Below, piece by piece: positions 8,228 through 16,706 of a DNA stretch of 64,000 bases. The stretch comes from Vibrio navarrensis (GTDB taxonomy: Bacteria > Pseudomonadota > Gammaproteobacteria > Enterobacterales > Vibrionaceae). Position 1 is the stretch's first letter, and each line of letters begins with the position of its first letter. The stretch spans positions 1,331,397-1,395,396 of the forward strand of contig NZ_CP065218.1 of assembly GCF_015767675.1 (NCBI RefSeq). The letters are read 5' to 3'. Both the position numbers and the translations under genes were made by a program. The notes under the pieces are model-generated. The model saw only the letters and a list, made by a program, of their open reading frames with translations. It was not told the DNA's origin and searched no databases.

Positions 8228-8250
8228 CACCGCCGAAAGGTTCGGCGGTG
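8228..8250 (-). terminator. Intrinsic terminator of dbpA
   Basis: CACCGCCGAA pairs perfectly with TTCGGCGGTG across a 3-base loop; the minus strand continues into a T-rich run. It lies about 40 bases after the dbpA stop. Confidence 0.75.
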
Positions 8251-8289
8251 ATGGAAATCAAAACATGGCGCAAAAAGTCGTTCAGACCA

Positions 8290-9666
8290 CTACTTCATGA
8301 TGCGGGCTCTAAAATTACGCCCTTTCATTTTGCCATTTTGCAGTTGTTGTTCGGCCTGCTTAACCACGGAATTGTCGACCGCCACATAAGAGACCATCGG
8401 CAGGATATTGATTTTTCCGATCAATTTTCCATCGATGCCCGCTTCTTTGGTCAATGAACCGAGAATATCCCCAGCGCGCACTTTCTCTTTTTTGCCGCCA
8501 AGGATCTGAATAGTACGCATCGCTGGATAATAGGGTTTGTGATTTTCAGGTTGCGGCAATTTAGCCGGGTGCACATCAATACCCATGTATTCTTCAATGC
8601 GTTCAATGCGATACAGCTCTTTCTCACTGTAAAAGCTGATGGCAATCCCTTTCGAACCGGCGCGACCAGTACGGCCGATACGGTGCACATGCACTTCTGG
8701 ATCGCGTGACAGCTCGAAGTTGATCACCGCATCGAGGTTATCGACATCCAGTCCACGCGCCGCCACATCGGTGGCGACCAGAATCGAAACACTCTTATTG
8801 GCGAACATGGTCAGCGCACGTTCGCGTTCGCGCTGCTCCATATCACCGTGTAGCTCGATCACGCTGAATTTACGGTTGTGCAACTCATCCGTCACGTTTT
8901 GCACTTCTTTCTTGGTATTACAAAAGACCACACAAGATTCTGGACGATGGGTAAGAAGCAGCGCTTCCAGCGCATTGTCACGTTCTTCGGTGCTTTCTAG
9001 TTGATAGAAACGTTGCTCGATAGTCGATTGCTGATGAGTCGATTCGACTTTGACCCATTTCGGCTGTTTCATCACTTTGGCGGCGATGGTTTCGATCTCG
9101 CTCGGGAAGGTAGCGCTGAACAGCAAGGTTTGGCGCTGGCTGGGCGCGGCATCGATGATGGCGTCGATGGCATCTTGGAAACCCATTTCCAGCATGCGAT
9201 CAGCTTCGTCCAATACCAGCGTATTGAGCTCGTCTAAGTTGATGCGTCCTTTGGACATGTGATCCAAAATGCGCCCCGGAGTGCCAACTAAAATATGGGC
9301 GCCATGTTCGAGCGAACCGATTTGCGGCCCCATTGGCAAGCCGCCGCACAGCGTTAGCACTTTGATGTTGTGAATACCACGCGCCAGCGTACGAATTTCA
9401 GTGGCGACTTGGTCGGCGAGTTCTCGCGTTGGGCACAGTACCAAGGATTGGACGCGAAAGCGCTGCACATTGAGGTTGCTCAACAGGCCCAAGGCAAATG
9501 TTGCGGTTTTGCCCGAGCCGGTTTTGCCCTGACCGATCACATCTTCTCCTGCCAAGACCGACGGCAGGCTTTGCGCTTGAATTGGCGTCATCTCGGAGTA
9601 GCCCAAAGAATCGAGCGTTGCTAGCAGTTCATCTTTGAGTGGTAAGGTAGAAAAAGGAGTCGTCAC
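8290..9666 (-). CDS. dbpA: ATP-dependent RNA helicase DbpA
   Basis: DEAD-box helicase of 458 residues that in E. coli is activated by hairpin 92 of 23S rRNA and acts in late assembly of the large ribosomal subunit. Motifs appear in order: Q motif YSEMTPIQAQSLP, motif I GQGKTGSGKT, PTRELA, motif II LDEADRMLEMGF, motif III FSATFP, then RecA-like domain 2 with ARGLDVDN and HRIGRTGRAG. A C-terminal domain of about 75 residues (IQILGGKKEKVRAGDILGSL…) is the DbpA RNA-recognition fold, which separates it from other DEAD-box proteins. It appears to start with GTG at 9666, with GAGG about 8 bases upstream. Stands alone as a transcription unit. Confidence 0.93.
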   Translation of the reverse strand: MTTPFSTLPLKDELLATLDSLGYSEMTPIQAQSLPSVLAGEDVIGQGKTGSGKTATFALGLLSNLNVQRFRVQSLVLCPTRELADQVATEIRTLARGIHNIKVLTLCGGLPMGPQIGSLEHGAHILVGTPGRILDHMSKGRINLDELNTLVLDEADRMLEMGFQDAIDAIIDAAPSQRQTLLFSATFPSEIETIAAKVMKQPKWVKVESTHQQSTIEQRFYQLESTEERDNALEALLLTHRPESCVVFCNTKKEVQNVTDELHNRKFSVIELHGDMEQRERERALTMFANKSVSILVATDVAARGLDVDNLDAVINFELSRDPEVHVHRIGRTGRAGSKGIAISFYSEKELYRIERIEEYMGIDVHPAKLPQPENHKPYYPAMRTIQILGGKKEKVRAGDILGSLTKEAGIDGKLIGKINILPMVSYVAVDNSVVKQAEQQLQNGKMKGRNFRARIMK

Positions 9667-9796
9667 GTTGCAAACCTCGCGTGGAAAAAGTGCGTCTTGG
9701 GGCGCGTACTATACCGAGTTCTGATGAAATAAAAACAAAAAACGCGTTACAGAACGCATTTTAGTTATTTGGAGAAAAGCGCACGAGAAAAAGAAC

Positions 9797-9822
9797 AAAG
9801 CCCTGTCAGAGGACAAGGCTTT
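9797..9822 (-). terminator. Terminator of the SulP/universal stress protein operon
   Basis: AAAGCC…GGCTTT hairpin (extended by TGTC/GACA after one mismatch) immediately after the stress-protein stop codon. The minus strand then shows a T-rich stretch. Confidence 0.6.
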
Positions 9823-9828
9823 GGGGCA

Positions 9829-10677
9829 TCAACGAATCAACAACATAGGCACGTGAGATTCGGCCAGTAGCCGAGTGGTATTGCTGCCTAAGAAAAACTG
9901 GCGCAATTTCGAGTGGCCGTAAGCGCCCATCACAATCATGCCCAGTTGATGCTGTTGCTGATAATCTAAGATGGCGCGATGCACGTCGCCTTGCAAAGTG
10001 GCTTGCGTGACCTCAATGCCGCTTTCACGCAATGTCGCGGCGGCTTGGTTAAACGCTTGCGCTTTACCGTTGGCATCTTCCACCATGATCAAATGGCAAG
10101 CCATTCCTGCGAGTAGTGGCGTTTTGAGCGCTTTTTCGACTAATTTCTGGCTTATTTCGCTACCGTCAAACGCCAGTAAGTAGCTGGTTGGCTGCACAAA
10201 CTGGTCTGTTGCCACTAGGATATGGGCTTTGATTGAACGAACCACGCTTTCGAGTTGTGAACCGATCGCTAAGGTATCGTTTTTATGCAAATTGCCTGAC
10301 TTGCCCACCACTAAAACGCGAGTGTCAGCTTCCAAATCCAGTAAGGTTTCCAACAAATGGCCATGTTTTTGCAGCTTAGTCACATCGTGCAAACCCGAGC
10401 TGTGCAGTTGCTCTTGCAGATCATTCAGCAGCGCTTTGCCATGCTGAAGGGCGACTTTGGCGCGCTTTTCATCTAACTCAATCAGCTCTTGCAGCAGGTG
10501 CTCACGGCTGCCAAGGCCGATGTTGCCCGACAGCTCGCTTGTCGTTTCTTGCTCAGATTTGTCGAGTACATGCAGTAAGGTGAGCGGGGCGTTAAGGCTT
10601 TTCGCCGTCCAAGCGCCAAGTTCAGCGACAGACTGCGAGTAAGTTGAACCATCGATACAGGCGATAATATGGGTCAT
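9829..10677 (-). CDS. Tandem-domain universal stress protein
   Basis: A 282-residue cytoplasmic protein with two UspA folds (about 1-140 and 150-282). The second domain carries the ATP-binding signature G-2x-G-9x-G-S (GAYGHSKLRQFFLGS near 255), and the first has a comparable GKSGNLHKNDTLAIGS near 125, so both halves may bind nucleotide. AAGGAG precedes the ATG. The gene follows the SulP transporter by 10 bases and shares its terminator. SulP plus Usp pairs are common and are usually read as anion/bicarbonate transport linked to a stress or energy sensor; that link is inference. Confidence 0.9.
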   Translation of the reverse strand: MTHIIACIDGSTYSQSVAELGAWTAKSLNAPLTLLHVLDKSEQETTSELSGNIGLGSREHLLQELIELDEKRAKVALQHGKALLNDLQEQLHSSGLHDVTKLQKHGHLLETLLDLEADTRVLVVGKSGNLHKNDTLAIGSQLESVVRSIKAHILVATDQFVQPTSYLLAFDGSEISQKLVEKALKTPLLAGMACHLIMVEDANGKAQAFNQAAATLRESGIEVTQATLQGDVHRAILDYQQQHQLGMIVMGAYGHSKLRQFFLGSNTTRLLAESHVPMLLIR

Positions 10678-10687
10678 GATGTGCTCC

Positions 10688-12178
10688 TTAATGTCCGCCC
10701 ATGAGTTTTTCTACTTCTTCTGGTTTATCGTGAATGCCAAATTTATCCACGATGGTCGCGGTGGCTTCGTTCATGCCGATGAGATTCACTTGGGTGCCTT
10801 CGCGGCGGAACTTAATCACCACACGATCTAAAGACGAAACCGACGTAATGTCCCAGAAATGCGCCGCTGAGAGATCGATAGTGACACGCTCCAGCGCCTC
10901 TTTGAAGTCGAACGATTGCAAAAATTGATCTGAAGAGGCAAAAAAGACTTGTCCAACAATCTGATAAGTACGCTCTTCGCCATTTTCAGCCAGTTGGCTT
11001 TTCACCACCATGAAACGGCCAATTTTATTGGCAAAGAACAGAGAGGCGAGTAGTACGCCGACAAACACACCAATGGCTAGGTTGTGCGTCACGACCACGA
11101 CAGCGACGGTAGCGATCATCACAATATTGGTCGACAGTGGGTGGGTTTTCAGCTCTTTGACTGAGCTCCATGAGAAGGTACCAATCGAAACCATGATCAT
11201 CACGGCAACCAGCGCAGCCATTGGGATCTGCTTGAGCCAATCACTCAAAAACACCACAAAGATGATGAGGAACAGGCCCGCGCAAAAGGTCGACAGACGG
11301 CCACGGCCACCCGATTTCACGTTAATAATGGATTGGCCGATCATGGCACAGCCGCCCATACCGCCAATAAAACCGGTTGCGATGTTGGCGATACCTTGGC
11401 CTTTACACTCGCGGTTCTTGTCGCTGCTGGTGTCGGTCAAGTCATCGACAATCGTTGCGGTCATCATCGATTCGAGCAGGCCAACAATCGCCAGTGCAAA
11501 GGAATAAGGCAAAATGATCATCAGTGTTTCGAGTGTCATCGGCACATCGGGCCAGAGGAAAATTGGCAGGGTGTCGGGCAGTTCGCCCATATCGCCAACG
11601 GTGCGCACATCAATACCAAACGTGATGGCCACTGCCGTTAAGGAGATGATGCACACCAAAGGCGAGGGGAGCAGTTTGCCGATATAAGGTACGTATGGGA
11701 ACAGATAAATAATCCCGAGGCCAGCGGCGGTCATGGCGTAAACGTGCCAAGTGACGTTGGTCAGTTCTGGCAATTGCGCCATAAAAATCAAAATAGCCAG
11801 CGCGTTAACAAACCCCGTGACGACGGAACGGGAAACAAAACGCATCAGATCACCCAGTCGCAGGTAGCCAGCGATGATTTGAATCACACCCGTTAAGACG
11901 GTGGCTGCGAGCAAATATTGCAAGCCGTGTTCTTTGACTAAGGTCACCATAACGAGCGCCATGGCTCCGGTCGCCGCTGAGATCATACCCGGACGTCCGC
12001 CAACAAACGCGATGATCACCGCAATACTAAAAGAGGCATAAAGGCCGACTTTCGGATCGACGCCTGCAATGATCGAAAACGCAATGGCTTCCGGCACGAG
12101 TGCTAGGGCCACCACGAGGCCCGCCAGCAAATCGCCTCGCACATTGGAAAACCAATCGCGCTTGATGGTATGTAACAT
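10688..12178 (-). CDS. SulP-family inorganic anion transporter with STAS domain
   Basis: About 496 residues: a SulP/SLC26 membrane domain of roughly 12-14 helices (residues 10-385), with the sulfate-transporter signature region [30 protein letters not shown] near the start. A C-terminal STAS domain (about 400-496) contains the [22 protein letters not shown] core. In marine bacteria such proteins carry bicarbonate, sulfate or related anions; the substrate is not readable here. I start at 12178, where AGAGA is at proper distance; an ATG two codons earlier is equally in frame. Upstream gene of the operon with the universal stress protein. Confidence 0.88.
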   Translation of the reverse strand: MLHTIKRDWFSNVRGDLLAGLVVALALVPEAIAFSIIAGVDPKVGLYASFSIAVIIAFVGGRPGMISAATGAMALVMVTLVKEHGLQYLLAATVLTGVIQIIAGYLRLGDLMRFVSRSVVTGFVNALAILIFMAQLPELTNVTWHVYAMTAAGLGIIYLFPYVPYIGKLLPSPLVCIISLTAVAITFGIDVRTVGDMGELPDTLPIFLWPDVPMTLETLMIILPYSFALAIVGLLESMMTATIVDDLTDTSSDKNRECKGQGIANIATGFIGGMGGCAMIGQSIINVKSGGRGRLSTFCAGLFLIIFVVFLSDWLKQIPMAALVAVMIMVSIGTFSWSSVKELKTHPLSTNIVMIATVAVVVVTHNLAIGVFVGVLLASLFFANKIGRFMVVKSQLAENGEERTYQIVGQVFFASSDQFLQSFDFKEALERVTIDLSAAHFWDITSVSSLDRVVIKFRREGTQVNLIGMNEATATIVDKFGIHDKPEEVEKLMGGH

Positions 12179-12184
12179 GTTCAT

Positions 12185-12655
12185 TCTCTATAAAAGGTTG
12201 CAATAAAAAGTGGAGCACAAAGCCATTTGCAAAAGTAATAAAGCAGAGTCAATCGCTGAGTTTACGGCTTCTCTTTTGCTGTGCTTTGTTAAAAGTGTGA
12301 TCTTAATCATTGCTCACCGATAGGTCAACCTAATGTCAGAATGGTGTCAGCGATGAAGTTTAATTCGTGTGCTATTTGCTCTTTATGGCTTTTATTGGTG
12401 TGACAAGAATGGGTGGGGCTTTAAAAAGCAATCAGGCAAGCATAATGCATATGGTTATTTTCGCGAGCACTTCTGGATATTCTGCTCTTTCCCTCGCTGA
12501 TCAAGCACATGGTGGCATCAAGGAACAATCAAGGAGCGTAGCTGAGCGACAGCCGCTCCTTTTGTTTACTTTCCAGAGTGGTAAACCGCACCGTTTTCCT
12601 GAATGGCAAGAGATGAGTTGAATATCCGTGTGACAATCTGTATATTGCCAACGCG
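12185..12655. other. Intergenic region without a convincing gene; ends in a hairpin
   Basis: About 470 bases between the divergent SulP and siderophore-transport genes. An 84-codon frame at 12367-12621 has no family resemblance or ribosome binding site. A terminator-like hairpin at 12531-12565 (plus strand) has no annotated gene ahead of it, so a short untranslated RNA is possible. Confidence 0.5.
12531..12565 (+). terminator. Orphan terminator-like hairpin
   Basis: AAGGAGCG pairs with CGCTCCTT across 15 bases and is followed by TTGTTT. No plus-strand gene precedes it, which makes it a candidate 3' end of an sRNA starting somewhere after 12366. Confidence 0.5.
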
Positions 12656-12674
12656 CATGATAATCGGTCTCATT
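12656..12674. promoter_or_regulatory. Fur box upstream of the Vct-like siderophore importer
   Basis: CATGATAATCGGTCTCATT agrees with AATGATAATNATTATCATT at 14 of 18 informative positions. It lies 13 bases before the start codon of the binding-protein gene, a place where Fur would block transcription or early elongation. Confidence 0.6.
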
Positions 12675-12686
12675 AAGGTTTATGAT

Positions 12687-13595
12687 ATGAAAAACTACTT
12701 AGGTTTGGTTTTGGTCACTGGGCTCTTTTCTACAACGGTTTTAGCAAACCAAGTCACCATTGAGCATCAAATGGGTAAAACCACTTTGTCCCAAGTACCA
12801 CAGCGGGTTGTGGTGATCGGCAACGGTGCACTGGACGCAGTTGATTACTTCGGTATTGAGCCGATTGCTGTGGCGAAAGCGTCGGTCATTCCGAATTACT
12901 TGAGCAAATATCAACAAGCGAAATTTGTTTCTGCCGGCAGTTTTTTTGAGCCGGATTTTGAAACCATTTACATGCAAAAACCGGATCTGATTATTGTTGG
13001 CCCTCGTGCGGCGACTAAGTACAAAGAGTTGTCGGAAATTGCGCCTACGGTGGTATTTGCAATCGATCAACAACAAGGTTACTGGAAAAGTACGCAGCAG
13101 CAGTGGCGTAATCTCGGCCAAGTGTTTGCTATTAGCGACAAAGTTGAGCAAAAAATTGAGCAGCTTGACCAGCAGTTTAAAGCGCTACACGCCTATAACG
13201 AGCAGCATCAGAGTGACGCTCTGACAGTGATGAGCTCAGGTGGCAACATCACGGCATTCGGTTCTGAGTCACGCTTTGAAGCGATTTACAAAGATTTTGG
13301 TTTCAAAGAGACGGTGGCGGGGCTAAAAACGGGCAGTCATGGTGATCTGGTTTCCTATGAATTTATCAGTAAAGCGAACCCGAGCACGCTGTTGATCATT
13401 GACCGAGACAAGTTAGTCAACAAAGGCGAAAGCAAAACAGCTCAGGAGTTTGACAACGCCCTCATCAAGTCCACTAAAGCTTTTCAGGACAAACGCATGA
13501 CCTATTTGGATCTCGATGCGTGGTACCTTTCGATTGCTGGTGTGACGGCGACCGAGCAAATGATCGCTGACATCAAGAAATCCGTGAATCTTTAA
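12687..13595 (+). CDS. vctP: Siderophore-binding periplasmic protein (VctP/FatB/CeuE-like)
   Basis: A 302-residue periplasmic binding protein that would capture a ferric catecholate siderophore for the permeases and ATPase encoded directly downstream. Signal peptide ends near STTVLA. The body shows the class III order: QRVVVIGNGALDAVDYFGI, then FEPDFETIYMQKPDLIIVG, then a connecting helix around 150. The segments TGSHGDLVSYEFI and LDAWYLS late in the protein resemble those holding the His and Tyr iron ligands in CeuE/VctP-type proteins; this correspondence is from memory of the family, not an alignment. Start at ATG 12687 with AAGG upstream; the longer frame crosses the Fur box. First gene of a four-gene operon. 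Confidence 0.85.
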   Translation: MKNYLGLVLVTGLFSTTVLANQVTIEHQMGKTTLSQVPQRVVVIGNGALDAVDYFGIEPIAVAKASVIPNYLSKYQQAKFVSAGSFFEPDFETIYMQKPDLIIVGPRAATKYKELSEIAPTVVFAIDQQQGYWKSTQQQWRNLGQVFAISDKVEQKIEQLDQQFKALHAYNEQHQSDALTVMSSGGNITAFGSESRFEAIYKDFGFKETVAGLKTGSHGDLVSYEFISKANPSTLLIIDRDKLVNKGESKTAQEFDNALIKSTKAFQDKRMTYLDLDAWYLSIAGVTATEQMIADIKKSVNL

Positions 13596-13617
13596 TCCAC
13601 ACAGGCAGAGGTTAACT

Positions 13618-14553
13618 TTGAAAAAGTTATTGCTTGTTGTGTTTTTTTGCGCTTTAGCGTCAATGTTTGTTGGAGTGGGCGATGTCTCACTCCAAAAGCT
13701 GCTCGCTGGCGATGAAGAAGCCCTCAACTTATTGTTTACCAGTCGAATCCCTCGTTTGCTCGCCATTCTGCTTTCTGGTGCAGGGCTGAGCATCGCTGGC
13801 CTAATCATGCAGCAGATAAGTCAAAACCGTTTTGCTGCGCCATCCACCTCTGGCACGATTGAATGCACTATGTTCGGCTATGTGCTCAGTTTGGTTCTTT
13901 TTGGCCATGGCAACAGTTGGCTGATGGTGTTTGGTAGCGCCATGGTTGGCACCTTGATGTTTGTCTCTTTCATCCAGCACATTCAGTTTAAGAACGCCGT
14001 GTTCGTTCCGTTGGTGGGCATCATTTTCGGCAATGTTATGGAATCGGCAGCCCACTTTATCGCCTACAAATATGATGCAATGCAGAATCTATCCGGTTGG
14101 TCTGTCGCGAACTTTGCCAACCTGTTACAGGGCGACTACGAGTTGCTGTATATCGCTGTGCCTGTTGCCATTTTCAGTTATCTCTATGCCACGCGCATTT
14201 CTGCCGTTGGCCTTGGAAAAGAGTTTGCCATCAATCTAGGACTCAACTATCAGCAAGTGGTGGTGATCGGTGTGCTGCTGGTGTCGGTGATGACCGCAAG
14301 TGTGGTGATGATTGTCGGGCAACTGCCGTTTTTGGGCTTGATCGTACCAAATCTAGTCAGCCATTTTTATGGCGACAATCTGCGCCGCAACATTCCGCTT
14401 ACCGCCTTGTATGGCGCTTTGATCGTCCTGTGCTGCGATATTATTGGACGCCTGATTATCTTCCCATATGAAATACCAATTTCGATGGTGATTGCCATTC
14501 TTGGTGGCGGCGTGTTTATTTATCTGTTACTCGGAGGTAAGCAGCGTGTCTGA
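13618..14553 (+). CDS. vctD: Siderophore ABC permease, first subunit (VctD/FatD-like)
   Basis: A 311-residue FecCD-type inner-membrane permease with 8-9 predicted helices. It starts with TTG at 13618, supported by AGAGG 7 bases upstream and by the fit MKKLLLVVFFCALAS. SRIPRLLAILLSGAGLSIAGLIMQQISQN is the family signature near residue 40-70, and GQLPFLGLIVPNLVSHFYGDNLR near 235 precedes the last helices. It probably pairs with the next gene product as a heterodimer, as in VctDG or FatDC. The reading frame overlaps the start of the next gene by 8 bases, indicating translational coupling. Confidence 0.87.
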   Translation: MKKLLLVVFFCALASMFVGVGDVSLQKLLAGDEEALNLLFTSRIPRLLAILLSGAGLSIAGLIMQQISQNRFAAPSTSGTIECTMFGYVLSLVLFGHGNSWLMVFGSAMVGTLMFVSFIQHIQFKNAVFVPLVGIIFGNVMESAAHFIAYKYDAMQNLSGWSVANFANLLQGDYELLYIAVPVAIFSYLYATRISAVGLGKEFAINLGLNYQQVVVIGVLLVSVMTASVVMIVGQLPFLGLIVPNLVSHFYGDNLRRNIPLTALYGALIVLCCDIIGRLIIFPYEIPISMVIAILGGGVFIYLLLGGKQRV

Positions 14554-15496
14554 CCGTAGTAAGCTTTTGGTGATGCTATTCATCGCACTGGTTTTCGCTG
14601 TGCTGTTTCTTGGTAAAGGGTTAACGGTTGATAATTATCACTATTTCCTTTCACGCCGTTTCCCTAAAGTGCTAGCGATGATCTTAGCGGGGATTGCGGT
14701 TGCGCAAGCCTCCTTGGTATTTCAAACCGTCACACACAACCGCATTCTGACGCCGAGCATCTTAGGCTTCGATAATCTGTACTTGCTCACTCAAACGCTG
14801 ATTGTGGTCGGTTTTGGCACCGTTAGCCATCTCGTTCTCAATGTGTATTTGAACTTCACGCTCTCCGCCGTGGTGATGGTGCTGTTTTCCATCGCGTTGT
14901 TTGGCTTTTATTTTCAACGCGGTGAACGCAACTTGATCACGTTGTTGCTGGTCGGCTTGATCCTTGGTCAGCTATTTGCCAACGTGGCCGCCTTTTTCAT
15001 GATGATCATGGACCCGAACGATTTTGCCACTGTGCAAGCAAGCATGTTTGCCAGCTTTAACCATGTTGATGGTGGTTTGGTATTGTTTGTCACGCCGATG
15101 TTGTTGCTTGCGACCTTCTTGCTGCTGAGAATGAGCCGCGTGTTGGATGTTTTTTGGCTCGATAGAGACAACGCGGTGAGCCTAGGTATCGATGTAGACC
15201 GTGTCACCAAGCGCGTGCTGCTCTACAGTGCGCTGTTGGTTGCTATCTCCACTGCGCTGGTTGGCCCAATCATGTTTTTTGGTTTGTTGGTGACGAACTT
15301 AGCGAGGGAGATTTTCCGTACCTATCGCCATACGATTTTGCTTCCAGGGTGCGCGCTCTTTGCTGTGTGTGCGCTGCTCGTTGGTCAATGGATGGTGGAG
15401 AACGTGCTGGCGTTTCAAACCACCTTGAGTGTGATCATCAATTTTATCGGTGGCGTGTACTTTATTTCCATGCTGCTGCGTAACCGTATTGTTTAA
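14546..15496 (+). CDS. vctG: Siderophore ABC permease, second subunit (VctG/FatC-like)
   Basis: A 316-residue FecCD-family permease, partner of the preceding subunit. I choose the GTG at 14546: a strong CGGAGGTAA lies 6 bases before it and it overlaps the upstream stop by 8 bases. Family landmarks are RRFPKVLAMILAGIAVAQASLVFQ near 35-60, the coupling-loop region LGIDVDRVTKRVLLY near 210 and GPIMFFGLLVTNLAREIF near 240. Eight to ten hydrophobic segments are visible. Together with the neighbours it forms a complete high-affinity ferric-siderophore importer of the inner membrane. Confidence 0.87.
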   Translation: MSDRSKLLVMLFIALVFAVLFLGKGLTVDNYHYFLSRRFPKVLAMILAGIAVAQASLVFQTVTHNRILTPSILGFDNLYLLTQTLIVVGFGTVSHLVLNVYLNFTLSAVVMVLFSIALFGFYFQRGERNLITLLLVGLILGQLFANVAAFFMMIMDPNDFATVQASMFASFNHVDGGLVLFVTPMLLLATFLLLRMSRVLDVFWLDRDNAVSLGIDVDRVTKRVLLYSALLVAISTALVGPIMFFGLLVTNLAREIFRTYRHTILLPGCALFAVCALLVGQWMVENVLAFQTTLSVIINFIGGVYFISMLLRNRIV

Positions 15497-15504
15497 GAAA
15501 GCTT

Positions 15505-16260
15505 ATGATTACTTTAGAAAAAATCACCAAACATTTTGGTAAACAAACCGTTGTGGATAAGGCCAGTGCGCAGTTTGAAAAAGGCAAAGTTACCTCGATT
15601 ATTGGCCCCAATGGCGCAGGTAAAAGTACATTGCTTTCAATGGCTTCTAGGCTGACACAGCGCGATGGCGGTTCAGTGTTCATTGATTGCAAAGAGTTGA
15701 GTGACTGGGACACCAAAGCGCTGGCAAAAAAATTGGCGGTGTTACGTCAGGCCAACAGCATTACCATGCGTTTTACCATTCGCGAAATGGTCGCTTTTGG
15801 CCGTTTTCCCCACTGTGGCGGGCGTTTAACCGCCCAAGATGAACAGGAGATCGATCAAGCGGTCGCCTATCTTGATCTGCAAGAAATTCAGCACAAGTAT
15901 TTGGATGAGCTCAGCGGTGGCCAGCGTCAGCTCGCGTTTATCGCCATGGTAATTGCGCAAGATACCGATTATGTGTTTCTCGATGAGCCACTCAACAACC
16001 TCGATATTCGGCATTCGCTGCAAATCATGCGAACGATTGGTCAGTTAGCCAGAGAGATGAACAAAGCGGTGGTGGTGGTTATCCATGATATTAACTTTGC
16101 TTCCTGTTATTCCGACAACATCATCGCGCTCAAACAGGGCAAGATTGTGGCAAATGGTCCGGTTGATGAGGTGATCCAAGCGCAGGTTCTCGAACAGATT
16201 TACGAAACGCCCTTTCACGTCATTGAGCAGCATGGCAAACGGATGTGCACCTACTACTAA
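15505..16260 (+). CDS. vctC: Siderophore importer ATPase (VctC/FatE-like)
   Basis: A 251-residue ABC ATPase, last gene of the siderophore-import operon, 8 bases after the second permease. Motifs: Walker A GPNGAGKST (about residue 34), Q-loop LRQAN, signature LSGGQRQLAFI, Walker B DYVFLDEPLNNLDIRHS, and switch histidine in VIHDINFASCYSD. These match the CeuD/FatE/VctC group. It should energise import of the ferric complex handed over by the binding protein. No terminator is obvious in the 50-base gap before the convergent cueR gene. Confidence 0.9.
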   Translation: MITLEKITKHFGKQTVVDKASAQFEKGKVTSIIGPNGAGKSTLLSMASRLTQRDGGSVFIDCKELSDWDTKALAKKLAVLRQANSITMRFTIREMVAFGRFPHCGGRLTAQDEQEIDQAVAYLDLQEIQHKYLDELSGGQRQLAFIAMVIAQDTDYVFLDEPLNNLDIRHSLQIMRTIGQLAREMNKAVVVVIHDINFASCYSDNIIALKQGKIVANGPVDEVIQAQVLEQIYETPFHVIEQHGKRMCTYY

Positions 16261-16312
16261 TTCCTGTCCGTGGGTTCAACGCGTTTGAACCCACTCGAAT
16301 TGAACGCCTAGC

Positions 16313-16699
16313 TTAGCGCGTCAAATCGTCTAAAATCGGGCAGTGGCTGTCGGTATTTCCCGGACAAGCGGTGATCCAACTCTCCAGTTGCTGCTTGATT
16401 TCCTGTAAATGGGCGATTTTCTGTTCCACTTCAGCCAGTTTTTCTTTGGTTCTTGCTTTGACTTCGCTGCTCTTTCGCTCAGGATTCTCGGCCAATTGCA
16501 CAAACTCTTTGCATTCTTGCAGCGAAAACCCTGCCTGTTTAGCACGAGAAATGAGGTTGAGTTCCTGAATGTGCTTTGCCCCATATTCGCGATAGCCTGA
16601 ATCGCTGCGCAGCGGCGGCGATATCAGCCCCTTCTCTTCATACATGCGGATCGATTTGCTGGATAATCCGGTTAACTTTGCAATTGCACCAATATTCAT
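16313..16699 (-). CDS. cueR: Cu(I)-responsive MerR-family regulator CueR
   Basis: A 128-residue activator that binds copper(I) and turns on copper-export genes by twisting the promoter. The N-terminal winged helix begins MNIGAIAKLTGLSSKSIRMYEEKGLISPPLRSDSGYR, and a long dimerisation helix spans about 75-110. The metal loop near the end reads CPGNTDSHCPI, i.e. two cysteines in the spacing typical of CueR. Start at 16699 rather than an upstream in-frame ATG, because the latter would run 44 codons into the AraC gene. It lies only 7 bases after the AraC stop and may be co-transcribed; no copper ATPase gene is nearby, so its targets lie elsewhere. Confidence 0.9.
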   Translation of the reverse strand: MNIGAIAKLTGLSSKSIRMYEEKGLISPPLRSDSGYREYGAKHIQELNLISRAKQAGFSLQECKEFVQLAENPERKSSEVKARTKEKLAEVEQKIAHLQEIKQQLESWITACPGNTDSHCPILDDLTR

Positions 16700-16706
16700 C
16701 GTTACC

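Noticed and set aside
11010..11507. 165-codon frame antisense to the SulP gene
   Set aside because: Shadow of a well-supported membrane protein; no start signals.
12420..12565. RyhB-type iron sRNA
   Set aside because: Position near iron genes is suggestive, but the conserved RyhB pairing core could not be found.
12367..12621. 84-codon plus-strand frame upstream of the siderophore operon
   Set aside because: No ribosome binding site, no family resemblance, and it contains a terminator-like hairpin; more likely non-coding.
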